From assembly GCA_002495885.1 (NCBI GenBank), contig DAHG01000072.1:55213-95614 (forward strand): a stretch of DNA of 40,402 nt, read 5' to 3'. Below are positions 8,074-16,460 of the stretch, in pieces; within the stretch, counting starts at the first letter, position 1; the number at the start of each line of letters is the position of its first letter. This stretch comes from Methanocellaceae archaeon UBA148. Lineage in GTDB: Archaea > Halobacteriota > UBA148. Made by a program: the position numbers and the translations under genes. The notes beneath the pieces were generated by a model that had not been told where the DNA came from, ran no database searches, and was given only the letters and a program-made list of their open reading frames with translations.

Positions 8074-10040
8074 CTGATAGTCACCCCTAAATACAGTAAT
8101 AAGGCAATAATTGCAAAAAAACTGATTAGGATGTAGGGGTATAACTCAATTTTGTTTTGTAAAGAGTATAGAATAGAAGAAACTTTACTAATGACCCTGA
8201 AAACAGGCATATACAGGTACTCTTCAAAAAATTTTATCAAACTAATCTTTGCTTCACCTTCCTTAAAGAATACTCCATCTGGATCATAAAATAACTTTTT
8301 ATTAACAAGTTTTGGTTTATAGATACTGCTAAAAATGGTGGTGACTGGCTGTGAAAATCCTGATGCAGTGTATTCCATACGTTCATTTTGCGAATTTATC
8401 CCGCACCCCCATGTTTCGGTTACTCTGGATTCATTATTACCGACAATTTTCATTATAACGTAAGTCAAACTTCCTAAAAAGACAGCAGTCATCGACACGA
8501 TGAGTAGATTAGGCAAAGAAAAATTTATTCCAATTTTTTGCCCAATCACTTGGAAGATCTGGTACGAAAAAATTCCCAACGCTATACAAAATATCGCAAG
8601 TATTGCTGGTCCGATTATCATAGGTGAATCCACTTCTTTTGCGTATTCAGCTTCTTTTGATCTGGGTGACGCCAAAAAAATTATTCCAAATGCTTTTACA
8701 AAGCATACTGCTGCCAAAGTGCTGGTCAATGCAAATAAAGATAATGATAAAATAAGGATTATTTTAATTATTGGTGATGACAAAACGTTAAATTTTAAGA
8801 ACACTTGAAAAATCATCAGTTCACTTACAAATCCATTGAATGGAGGCAAGGCACTTATAGAAATTGCGCCTATTAAAAACAATAGCGCAGTATGAGGCAT
8901 TTTCTTGATCAATCCCCCCATCTCTTCAATGTTTTTCGTATTCATCCTATGCACAACAGAGCCTGAGTTTAAGAAAAGCAAACTCTTGAAAAGAGCATGA
9001 TTGAGGGTGTGAAATAACGCTGCAAATATGGAAATCATGGCCAAATCCCTAACTCGATAAAATGAGAATAACATATAAAGCCCGACTCCTAGTAGGATAA
9101 TGCCTATATTTTCGATGCTGTGGTATGCAAGCAATCTTTTGATGTCATGTTCCTTTAGCGCATAAATTACTCCTAATAAAGCGGACACAGTGCCTGTAAT
9201 CAATATAAGAATTCCCCACCATAATTGCTGTTCTGGTAAAAGGAAGAGAAATCTGAGGAAACCGTAGATTGCAACTTTAATCATCACGCCGGACATTAAA
9301 GCAGAGATGGACGATGGGCTTGCAGGATGGGCATAAGGCAACCATTTGTGGAAAGGGATTAATCCTGCTTTAATGGCAAAACCTGCTGTTAAAGACAAAA
9401 AAATCAGTGATGATAACGGTGCAGATAAACCTTGTAACTGGGTGTAATCAAGACTATTCGTGTGATTGTAAATCAGGGTAAAAGCAAAGAGTAAGAAGAT
9501 TGTGCTCATCTGAGTCATAACAAAATAGAATATGCCTGCTTTTTTTGTTTCTGGTTTATCATAATCAAACATAACTAACATAAATGAAGAAATAGACATT
9601 AATTCCCAGAAAAAAAGAAATGCAATTAAATTGTGGGATGCGACAACAAATACCATTGATAGGATGAAGAATGCTGTTAAGGAAACCAGCAAGTTTCTTT
9701 TAATTTCGTTCTCAAAATGTTCGGAATAAGAAATAGAATATACGGCAACCGATAAACCAATTAAACTTATCAATATAATAAAAAAGGATGCCAAATTATC
9801 AATAGAGAAATTAACAGTAAATCCTGATAGCAGTATGTGAAAATTGACTGTTTCATGTACCAGAACATTAAAAGAAAAGAGCAACAAACCAGTACATGCA
9901 AAGATTAGCGTGAACAAGGATAATTTCCTTGTTAGACTTTTTTTTGCGTTGATAAAAATTAAGGGAATAACTATCGAAACCGCAAAAAGAAGCATACTTG
10001 ACTGAAATATTATCTGAGAATAAGTCATCTTACTGCTCAT
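8070..10040 (-). CDS. ehrA: HyfB/NuoL-like proton-translocating membrane subunit, first gene of the ehr operon
   Basis: The 656-residue polytopic protein has about 16 helices and is of the HyfB type in the NuoL/MrpA family. FAIKAGLIPFHKWLPYAHPASPSS followed by ALMSGVMIKVAIYG gives the channel His and both Lys residues. AYHSIENIGIILLGVGLYM and LFHTLNHALFKSLLFLNSGSV give the second half-channel. The C-terminal TETWGCGI segment is typical of HyfB proteins. It leads the operon. A TATA box (10149-10156) and tandem repeats lie upstream. The start could be ATG 10040, which follows GGAG without a spacer, or ATG 10028, five codons in; neither has an ideal ribosome site. Confidence 0.9.
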   Translation of the reverse strand: MSSKMTYSQIIFQSSMLLFAVSIVIPLIFINAKKSLTRKLSLFTLIFACTGLLLFSFNVLVHETVNFHILLSGFTVNFSIDNLASFFIILISLIGLSVAVYSISYSEHFENEIKRNLLVSLTAFFILSMVFVVASHNLIAFLFFWELMSISSFMLVMFDYDKPETKKAGIFYFVMTQMSTIFLLFAFTLIYNHTNSLDYTQLQGLSAPLSSLIFLSLTAGFAIKAGLIPFHKWLPYAHPASPSSISALMSGVMIKVAIYGFLRFLFLLPEQQLWWGILILITGTVSALLGVIYALKEHDIKRLLAYHSIENIGIILLGVGLYMLFSFYRVRDLAMISIFAALFHTLNHALFKSLLFLNSGSVVHRMNTKNIEEMGGLIKKMPHTALLFLIGAISISALPPFNGFVSELMIFQVFLKFNVLSSPIIKIILILSLSLFALTSTLAAVCFVKAFGIIFLASPRSKEAEYAKEVDSPMIIGPAILAIFCIALGIFSYQIFQVIGQKIGINFSLPNLLIVSMTAVFLGSLTYVIMKIVGNNESRVTETWGCGINSQNERMEYTASGFSQPVTTIFSSIYKPKLVNKKLFYDPDGVFFKEGEAKISLIKFFEEYLYMPVFRVISKVSSILYSLQNKIELYPYILISFFAIIALLLYLGVTIR

Positions 10041-10148
10041 CTCCGTTTAAAAACGACCAAAAGTAACAAACAAAGTTTCACTTACCAACAAGATTTTTAG
10101 GCTTGAATATATTGAGCGTCATAAGTCTCTGCTGAATCATTGAACTTG

Positions 10149-10156
10149 TATATAAA
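10149..10156 (-). promoter_or_regulatory. TATA box of the ehr operon
   Basis: On the minus strand this reads TTTATATA, the archaeal TATA-box consensus. Transcription would start near 10125-10130, giving a leader of about 85-90 bases before ehrA. The tandem repeats begin 6 bases upstream of the box, where an activator, TFB contact or repressor would act. Confidence 0.65.
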
Positions 10157-10161
10157 TCTAT

Positions 10162-10310
10162 CCTTTCACGGAGCGTTGCACCTAAAGTAGGGAAAAACCC
10201 CGACTTTAGGGTCAAACGTGACTTTAGGTGCAAACTCCTTTCACGGGCTTTGCACCTAAAGCAGGGAGAAATTTCGACTTTAGGGTCAAAATTGACTTTA
10301 GGTGCAAACT
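10162..10310. repeat. Two tandem 75/74-bp repeats, each with a 13-bp dyad
   Basis: Unit 1 is 10162-10236 and unit 2 is 10237-10310. Both begin CCTTTCACGG and end GACTTTAGGTGCAAACT, and differ at roughly a dozen positions. Inside each unit, TTGCACCTAAAG near the left is the reverse complement of CTTTAGGTGCAA at the right end (in unit 1, 10176-10187 and 10222-10233). A third, partial CTTTAGGGTCAAA lies between them. Each unit could fold into a long hairpin or present repeated binding sites. The pair abuts the ehr TATA box on its upstream side. No copy was noticed elsewhere in the window. Confidence 0.8.
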
Positions 10311-10415
10311 CAATGGTACTAGCTAAGCTAGAAGATGAAATACTAAAATAACTCTCTCTCTCGAAGTATACTATTACTTCAGTGCGGATTGATATTGTCG
10401 AGGCTTTCTATTCTC

Positions 10416-11714
10416 TTATTCCTCAAACCTTTTCCTGATCGAATCCGCATGGGCTTCAAGCCCCTCTGCCCTGGCAAGCGCTATTATGTCATCTTTTATG
10501 CTGTCCAATCCTTCCTTACTGAGAATCTGGATGCTCGTCTTCTTTGTGAAGTGGTCCACGTTCAGGCCAGAGAGCACTCTAGCGTACCCTCCTGTGGGTA
10601 GAACGTGATTGGTTCCATATGCATAATCGCCTCCTGCTACTGGAGAATAATCTCCGATGAAGATCGAGCCAGCATGTTTGATCTTCTTCAACACGCTCAG
10701 GGCATCTGAGATCATCAGCTCTAAATGCTCTGGAGCGAATTTGTTGACGAATTCGATCCCCTCCTCAAGATCGTTCACAGTCAGAATGGCGCTACGCTCT
10801 AGTGCTTTTGCTATGACGTCATTTCGCTGCGCTTTTTTCCCTTGCACTTTCAACTCGCAACTCACTGCTTTCGCTAGTTCATCTGAGGTCGTGATTAGGA
10901 CGGAAAGAGACCTGGGATCGTGCTCAGCCTGTGCGACCATATCTGATGCGATGATCGACGCTTTTTTGTTCAAGCTTTTGTCCAGAGGTTGATCCGCAAG
11001 GATCATGACCTCGCTGGGGCCGGCAGGAAAATCTATCTCGACCTCGTTACGCACCAGCATTTTGGCAGCGGTTACGTAGACGTTTCCAGGGCCAACGATC
11101 TTGTCAACCTTTGGTATCGTCTCTGTACCATATGCCATCGCAGCTATGGATTGAGCGCCACCCACCTTATATACGCTATCTGCCCCGGCGATGTTTGTGG
11201 CCACTAGTGTGAGTGGATCTATCTTTCCGTCTGGCTTGGGTGGAGTGCATACTATCACATCTTCCACACCTGCTACCCTTGCGGGAATGACGGTCATCAA
11301 AGCTGTCGAGGGATAAGATGCCGAACCACCAGGCACATATGCACCTACACGCTCCAAGGGTTCGGTCTTTTGACCTAACAACATTCCTGGTGCAAATTCT
11401 GACAGCCACAGGTCCTCTTTCAACTGTTCTCCATGGAAGGTTGCAATGTTTATCGACGCACTCTCCAGATATCTGATGAGTTCTTTGTCTAGGGACCTTT
11501 CTGCCTCTTGCATCTCCTCTTCTGTGACCTCCAGCTCTTTGAGTTCAACCCCATCGAACTCCTTGGTGTACTTGATCAGGGCGGCATCGCCTTTTTCTTG
11601 TACATCTGCTAGGATGCTCTTTACGCGTTCCATCGACTTTTGCAGAGCAATCTCTCTATGCACTAACCGCTCAATTTCAGTGTCGCTCAACTCAGATAGC
11701 CGTTTAATTATCAT
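10416..11714 (-). CDS. hisD: Histidinol dehydrogenase
   Basis: This zinc enzyme oxidises L-histidinol to histidine in two NAD-dependent steps, the last reactions of histidine synthesis. It has 432 residues from ATG 11714, typical of the family. Visible landmarks are VGPGNVYVTAAK, the Zn-site pair in MVAQAEHDPRS (Gln, His), GDYSPVAGGDYAYGTNHVLPTGG (Asp), and GLEAHADSIR (His) near the C-terminus. I choose ATG 11714 because it overlaps the stop of the preceding gene as ATGA; the in-frame ATG at 11726 would overlap by 16 bases. It is the last gene of the CoA operon and the only histidine gene seen, apart from a HisA-like gene of another operon. Confidence 0.95.
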   Translation of the reverse strand: MIIKRLSELSDTEIERLVHREIALQKSMERVKSILADVQEKGDAALIKYTKEFDGVELKELEVTEEEMQEAERSLDKELIRYLESASINIATFHGEQLKEDLWLSEFAPGMLLGQKTEPLERVGAYVPGGSASYPSTALMTVIPARVAGVEDVIVCTPPKPDGKIDPLTLVATNIAGADSVYKVGGAQSIAAMAYGTETIPKVDKIVGPGNVYVTAAKMLVRNEVEIDFPAGPSEVMILADQPLDKSLNKKASIIASDMVAQAEHDPRSLSVLITTSDELAKAVSCELKVQGKKAQRNDVIAKALERSAILTVNDLEEGIEFVNKFAPEHLELMISDALSVLKKIKHAGSIFIGDYSPVAGGDYAYGTNHVLPTGGYARVLSGLNVDHFTKKTSIQILSKEGLDSIKDDIIALARAEGLEAHADSIRKRFEE

Positions 11715-12427
11715 GCTTGATCCCAACTCTGTAAGTTTAGCTCATTATCGAATGCATCTATTATCTCTTTCATCTCTCTTTTATTCATGTATCTTAATTC
11801 TTCGGACAACTTTACCATATTCGGTATTGCTCTGACCACATTGTCCACAATCGTTATGTTCGCCGTTCTGGAGGTTCTACTCAGAGGGTTCAGATCTATC
11901 GCTATGATCGTTTTACCCATGTGTACCAAGGCTTCACATCTATCCCCATCCTCCAAAGCCACGAGCACTGCATCCGCTCCATAAATCCCTTTTTTTTCCA
12001 CCTTTCCTCTTTCGTGCGTTATGCCTGATATACTTGAATCAGCCTTCTTTCCAAGTATGTTTGTTGCTCCATGTGCCTTTAGATGAGATATTATCTTGTC
12101 AATGCGCTCTTCAGTGCGATGAAACAGGTTCACCTCCAGAGGTGCACTTATGCTTTCACTTAAACGCACGATATCATCTGGTACCAGTGCAGCGGTGTTA
12201 CCGTTCACAGATATGACGGGGTGCGCCGTCATCAACAAAGTTGCAACGGCAGCCCTCGTCGCATGCATCGCTGCCTTGGTGGTTTTTTCCCCGATCAGGT
12301 AATCGAATGCCTCTCCCCTACCATGGGCTATCAAACCTTGCGTACAGACGATGCCAGACTCATATCCTCTCACGAGCCTCTCCCTGATCATCAATGATAT
12401 GTAGCGAGGGTGATCCTTGGGTATCAT
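11711..12427 (-). CDS. 4-phosphopantoate--beta-alanine ligase (archaeal phosphopantothenate synthetase)
   Basis: The 238-residue enzyme belongs to the DUF137 family, which joins 4-phosphopantoate and beta-alanine using ATP and replaces bacterial PanC in archaea. It starts MIPKDHPRYISLMIRERLVRGYESGIVCTQGLIAHGRGEAFDYLIGE, a highly conserved N-terminus (positions 1-47; HPRY, ERL, GLIAHGRGE). The C-terminal part has a nucleotide/phosphate region (VALEDGDRCEAL, IDLNPLSRTSRTANI, IVDNVVRAIP). It overlaps the pantoate kinase gene upstream by 4 bases and hisD downstream by 4 bases, so the block is translated as a unit. The preceding kinase supplies its substrate. Confidence 0.93.
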   Translation of the reverse strand: MIPKDHPRYISLMIRERLVRGYESGIVCTQGLIAHGRGEAFDYLIGEKTTKAAMHATRAAVATLLMTAHPVISVNGNTAALVPDDIVRLSESISAPLEVNLFHRTEERIDKIISHLKAHGATNILGKKADSSISGITHERGKVEKKGIYGADAVLVALEDGDRCEALVHMGKTIIAIDLNPLSRTSRTANITIVDNVVRAIPNMVKLSEELRYMNKREMKEIIDAFDNELNLQSWDQA

Positions 12428-13269
12428 AGCAATCGAGCCCCATCATGGGATATCTTGTATGTGCGAACGGGTCCGAAGTCCTTTAGTGAATCATAACCCC
12501 CTATTGCAAAGACGACCTCTCCGAGCATAGCCATGCTCGCAGTTCCCCCTGCGGATTTAACTGACTCTATAATATTTGCTACAGCATCGCTCATGAGACC
12601 TGTATCGATGGCGAATTGATTGGACAATTGCATGAAATTCTGGATCGTTGGGCGTTTAAGAAGACCGTTTAGAGCAGTTCTCCCAGCCCGGTTGATGCAT
12701 CCTCTCACCTTTTCATCCTCTAGCACATCTTTCGTCGAAATCTCGCCTAGCACGACGTGATTGACCTCGACATCGCTGACTGGAATCCTGTCTACCTCAC
12801 CAATGCCAGGCGCTCCTGGTTTCCTTCGAATTACCATCCCGCCGTGTGTTTGAGCTATCACATCTCCCAAGCCTGTTTTGTTCTCGACTTCGGCTACATG
12901 TGCAACCCCTGCAGCGCCATTATAACTCAGATCAAGGGATAGAGCATTGCTCAGGGCAAGTGCTGTGCTTAATGCTCCGGCTCCGCTGGCACCGAAGCCG
13001 CAACCTATCGGTACATCTATCCTACTGCGCACTTCGACGAAATATTCACTTGCCAATCTCCTCACGACGGATCGAGTGGTGGGTGCATCTGTCTTGGTTC
13101 CATTTATAATTACGGATATGCCCTCCCCCTCTTCTATTGAAACCTCCGTGGTCACTCCTGCCTGCAGGGTAAATCCGCAACCCCTGGATCCCATTTGTCT
13201 CTGATCTGAGTGCTCGCAGATTTCAAAAAAACCTGTTATGTGTGCTGGTGCATATGCTCTTGCCCTCAT
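12424..13269 (-). CDS. Pantoate kinase (GHMP family)
   Basis: The 281-residue GHMP kinase phosphorylates pantoate to 4-phosphopantoate, the first step of the archaeal branch to CoA. It begins MRARAYAPAHITGFFEICEH, typical of this group, and carries the glycine-rich phosphate loop as DVPIGCGFGASGAGALSTALALS (residues about 85-107). A conserved GLGDVIAQTHGG segment follows. It is placed between coaBC and phosphopantothenate synthetase with 4-base overlaps on both sides, which supports this substrate rather than other GHMP substrates such as homoserine or shikimate. Confidence 0.92.
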   Translation of the reverse strand: MRARAYAPAHITGFFEICEHSDQRQMGSRGCGFTLQAGVTTEVSIEEGEGISVIINGTKTDAPTTRSVVRRLASEYFVEVRSRIDVPIGCGFGASGAGALSTALALSNALSLDLSYNGAAGVAHVAEVENKTGLGDVIAQTHGGMVIRRKPGAPGIGEVDRIPVSDVEVNHVVLGEISTKDVLEDEKVRGCINRAGRTALNGLLKRPTIQNFMQLSNQFAIDTGLMSDAVANIIESVKSAGGTASMAMLGEVVFAIGGYDSLKDFGPVRTYKISHDGARLL

Positions 13270-14480
13270 AACACCCCAACCAACGCATCTATGACCCTCT
13301 TAGCTATGTCCCTCTTTGAACCCTTGACATGCATGATCTCACTACTGATGATGTATACTTCATTCTCGTCTTCACCTATTCCGCCCTTGCCGACGTCATT
13401 TGCCACCACCAGATCCAGCTTGTACTTGTCCATTATCGATCTCGCTCTTGAGATCAACTTTTTCATGGAAACATTCGTCTCTGCTTTGAAGCCGATTATT
13501 GTCAGATTAGGGTGGTTTTTCCTTACCAACTCTATCATCTTCGGAACAGGCTTCAGCGATAACGTCAGTTCCTTGCCAAAGGAGGTTTTATCAGGGTGCT
13601 TATCGACTGTATAGTCTGATATGGCGGCAGGACATATTAACACATCAAAACCATCTCTCAACTCGTTAAGCACTGCATCCGTCATTTGTTGAGCGCTCTC
13701 GACATATATGCTTTCGATCTCTGAATAGGGGCTGTACCCTCTCTGTACCAGTTTGACGTTTGCTCCCCTTATGTATGCCTCTCTCGCCAGTTCTAGTCCG
13801 GTCTTTCCAGAACTACGATTCGTTAGTATCCGGATCGGATCGATGGATTCTGCGGTCCCTCCTGCTGTTATCAACACCCTCTTTCCTCTCAAGTCCTTCC
13901 TGTTGAGAACTCGTAACACACATATGACGATGTCCTCGATGCTAGCGAGTTTCGCACTCCCCTCTTCCATCCTTGGACGCATGAATTCTATTCCTAATTC
14001 TTTTAGATACTGGATATTTTTCATGACTATCGGATGTGAATACATCGAACTATGCATGGCAGGAGCTATGACGATTGGTATACCAGACCCAAGTGCAGTG
14101 GTAGCAAAGGTCGTTACAGGGGTATCATCGATTCCAGTTGCGATTTTTCCGATGGTATTCGCTGTGCAAGGGGCGATCAACAACAAATATGCTTTATCTT
14201 CCCGGCATCCACACAGCTCAACGTGTTCGATCTTGCCTGTGAGCTCAGTAATCACTTCATGCCCGGTTGCATATTGAAGTGCCTGTGGGTGTATAATTTT
14301 TTTAGCAGAAGGAGACATCACGGCATGAACATCTGCGCCAAATCTCATCAGCTCTCGTGCCAGCTTGACCGTCTCGATGGCAGCTATGCTACCCGTTATG
14401 CATAGAACCATTTTCTTGCCGGAGAGTTCATCGCTTTCCGCTCCTTTTATGTCAAATGCCGGATGAGTCAATGGTATCAT
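13266..14480 (-). CDS. coaBC: Bifunctional phosphopantothenoylcysteine decarboxylase / phosphopantothenate--cysteine ligase
   Basis: The 404-residue fusion makes 4'-phosphopantetheine. The N-terminal flavin-binding CoaC half (about 1-190) has CITGSIAAIETVKLAREL and the His of TGHEV. The CoaB half (about 195-404) has VLITAGGTAESIDPIRILTNRSSGKTG and the later VVANDVGKGGIG. In the CoaC half, the motif that is PxMNxxM in bacteria is PAMHSSM, and the bacterial substrate flap with its Cys is EEGSAKLA without Cys. I believe these are features of the archaeal branch, but I cannot confirm that here. It leads the CoA operon. A T/A-rich element near 14504-14512 would give a nearly leaderless mRNA. Confidence 0.94.
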   Translation of the reverse strand: MIPLTHPAFDIKGAESDELSGKKMVLCITGSIAAIETVKLARELMRFGADVHAVMSPSAKKIIHPQALQYATGHEVITELTGKIEHVELCGCREDKAYLLLIAPCTANTIGKIATGIDDTPVTTFATTALGSGIPIVIAPAMHSSMYSHPIVMKNIQYLKELGIEFMRPRMEEGSAKLASIEDIVICVLRVLNRKDLRGKRVLITAGGTAESIDPIRILTNRSSGKTGLELAREAYIRGANVKLVQRGYSPYSEIESIYVESAQQMTDAVLNELRDGFDVLICPAAISDYTVDKHPDKTSFGKELTLSLKPVPKMIELVRKNHPNLTIIGFKAETNVSMKKLISRARSIMDKYKLDLVVANDVGKGGIGEDENEVYIISSEIMHVKGSKRDIAKRVIDALVGVL

Positions 14481-14882
14481 TGTTCTAAGTCGTTTTTCAA
14501 GGTTAAAAAAGCTTGTTAATCAGGATTCTGTTGTATCTATATGGCTGGCGATATATCGCTCAGCACCCTCTTTCTCCTCACGAAGCAAATTATGCTGCCA
14601 TTCATACATCAGCTCGTAAGCCAGGTGCAAAAGGATCAATTTGGGCGAAGCGAGGCTGCATGTCAAGCTTAACCTTGAATTCGATCATTGACTTGATTAC
14701 CAGAATTTAACCTTTGGAATTATTAGTGATAATAAAAACCTTTAAACTTAAACCCCAAAATCTAGTTGACAGTGCCATCCGCTTTCTGAGCTACTGCTAT
14801 GTGGATTATCCTATATCTGATAAATATAATAAACTTTCAATCATTTTTTACATTAGGTTTATTAGTGCCATTTCCAGAAGAA
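14481..14882. other. Intergenic region between coaBC and the DUF454 gene, no gene seen
   Basis: The left end must hold the coaBC promoter: minus-strand CTTTTTTAAC is at about 14503-14512, roughly 25-30 bases before the start codon. The rest is A+T-rich with no RNA gene or convincing reading frame. The plus-strand frame at 14513-14710 lacks family resemblance and a ribosome site. A T-rich stretch at about 14843-14850 could end the DUF454 transcript. Confidence 0.45.
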
Positions 14883-15269
14883 TTATTGGTTGATTTTTGA
14901 TTTTATTGTTTTTATTGTGAGGATATGGATGGTAACACAAATCGCGATTAAAAATAATAATACTTGGATCAAAAAGTTTGATATGATAGAAAATATGGAG
15001 TAACCCATAGCCAGCCATAGAAATGTCAATGTGTATGTCTTATTCCTTCTTGAAATACCCCTTCCTTCCACATAATTTGTTAAATATGAGCCAAAAATCC
15101 TATTATTGAATAACCATTGTTGCAGTCTATGGGAGCTTTTGCCATAGAAAAAGGCTGCCAATAAAAGCAAAGGGGTTGTTGGCAAAAGTGGAACAATGAT
15201 ACCTACCACTCCTAATACCGCACATGTGGACCCAAAAACTGTGAATACAATCTTTTTAAAATTTCTCAT
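14883..15269 (-). CDS. DUF454 (YbaN-like) inner-membrane protein
   Basis: The 128-residue protein has about three to four membrane helices. The signature of the family is at residues 19-45: LGVVGIIVPLLPTTPLLLLAAFFYGKSS, followed by a soluble loop FNNRIFGSYLTNYVEGRGISRRNKTYT and two further helices. YbaN-type proteins are widespread in bacteria and archaea and have no agreed function. No operon partner is evident: the next minus-strand gene upstream starts about 390 bases away. Confidence 0.85.
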   Translation of the reverse strand: MRNFKKIVFTVFGSTCAVLGVVGIIVPLLPTTPLLLLAAFFYGKSSHRLQQWLFNNRIFGSYLTNYVEGRGISRRNKTYTLTFLWLAMGYSIFSIISNFLIQVLLFLIAICVTIHILTIKTIKSKINQ

Positions 15270-15401
15270 TATTAGACCCTAATTCCCGAACTATTGAATA
15301 TTATTTTTATATGATCTAACCAACGGCTAGGTATGACTATAAGTGACCTAGACTGGATTTCCGAAACCCATACGAGATATTTGTTAACATTTGCGCAATC
15401 A

Positions 15402-15656
15402 TCATCCGTCTGTATCTACTTCAATAACCTTCTCCCTTGATTTTTCACCTCTGATTATTTTGACATCACCTTTCTTCACATTAAAAAATTCTGCTAAGAC
15501 CCCGATTAAAGCTTTATTCGCCTTATGGTCAATTGCTGGAGCCTTTACATGCACCTTAAGTTGCCCCAACTCTTCGGAAACATCATTTTTCTTTGCATTA
15601 GGAATAACTCTGACATTTATCACTTTCATTTTAAAGACCCGATTATTTTCATTCAT
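15402..15656 (-). CDS. DUF167 (YggU-like) small protein
   Basis: The 84-residue protein has the DUF167 pattern: VIPNAKKNDVSEELGQLKVHVKAPAIDHKANKALIGVLAEFFNVKKGDVKIIRGEKSREKVIEV (residues 17-80), with a conserved KVxVxAPAxDxKAN core. The fold is known but the role is not. It starts 12 bases after the HisA-like gene ends and is probably cotranscribed with it. The start is uncertain: ATG 15656 follows GGAGG with no spacer, while ATG 15629 also gives a full domain. Confidence 0.85.
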   Translation of the reverse strand: MNENNRVFKMKVINVRVIPNAKKNDVSEELGQLKVHVKAPAIDHKANKALIGVLAEFFNVKKGDVKIIRGEKSREKVIEVDTDG

Positions 15657-15668
15657 CCTCCTTTGACA

Positions 15669-16418
15669 TCAATTGTCTCTCCAAATGCGCTGATGAAAGT
15701 TTTGATATTGACTCCCACAAATATCCTCTTTGGTGATTCTTCCGTTATGGATGGCAGTGGCAACTAAAACACCGCTCACACCAATCGTTTGCATTCGCCT
15801 GATATCTGATATATCGTTTATACCGCCTCCCACTAGAAGAGGTATTGGTATTGATTTAACCATTTTTTTTATCCTATCCTCCCTCATTCCGCAAGAGGTC
15901 CCAACCCTCTTCAGGTCAAGATAGATCAACTTCTTGATATCATAATCATGAGATAAAATGATCTTGATCAGATCTTCTGCATCAAGATTCTTTAATTCCT
16001 TTATCCTTGTCAATAATTCATCGCCCTTGAAGTCCAGGCTTAACACAATTTCACATGTCTCGGTCATTTTTTCCAATTCATCCAGTGATTGTAATGTCTC
16101 AGTTCCAACTACTATGCTTCCCACATCTGCTAGATCGTTAATCTCTCTTACAGTGGATATCCCACTGTCTAGCAGAATCTCAAAGCCCAATTTCTTTATC
16201 TCCAACACTGATCCAAGGTTAGAACCCTGCCTCTCTATCGCGTCTAGATCAGCTATATACAGTTCTCTAGCTCCAAGCTTTTTGAATACATTTGCAATTT
16301 CTACAGGATTCGTGGAAGTGGTTAGACCACTCTTAACTGGCAGATATTTCTCTCTATCTCCTGCTTTTGCGTGGACTACCACATCGCTCTTGATATCCAT
16401 CACTGGAATGATCCTCAT
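15669..16418 (-). CDS. HisA-like (beta/alpha)8-barrel protein of the methanofuran/H4MPT gene neighbourhood
   Basis: The 249-residue TIM barrel is homologous to HisA but distinct from it. It begins MRIIPVMDIKSDVVVHAKAGDREKYLPV, with the HisA catalytic Asp8. The second Asp is in IVLSLDFKGD, and the phosphate loops LVGGGIND and VLVATAIHNG are present. Such HisA-like proteins recur next to C1-cofactor genes in methanogens and methylotrophs; the reaction is not settled as far as I know. The ATG at 16418 fits the family start and a minus-strand TTTAAAAAG element about 25-35 bases upstream. A 13-residue longer start at 16457 would leave almost no room for the divergent mfnD promoter. Confidence 0.8.
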   Translation of the reverse strand: MRIIPVMDIKSDVVVHAKAGDREKYLPVKSGLTTSTNPVEIANVFKKLGARELYIADLDAIERQGSNLGSVLEIKKLGFEILLDSGISTVREINDLADVGSIVVGTETLQSLDELEKMTETCEIVLSLDFKGDELLTRIKELKNLDAEDLIKIILSHDYDIKKLIYLDLKRVGTSCGMREDRIKKMVKSIPIPLLVGGGINDISDIRRMQTIGVSGVLVATAIHNGRITKEDICGSQYQNFHQRIWRDN

Positions 16419-16460
16419 CAATATCAATATAATATATGGCGTCTTTTTAAATAACATTCC

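Noticed and set aside
10162..10310. CRISPR array
   Set aside because: There are only two units of about 75 bp with no spacers, each unit directly joined to the next; it is a tandem duplication, not an array.
14513..14710. 65-codon plus-strand frame between coaBC and the DUF454 gene
   Set aside because: No ribosome site, no recognisable motif, and it overlaps the presumed coaBC promoter.
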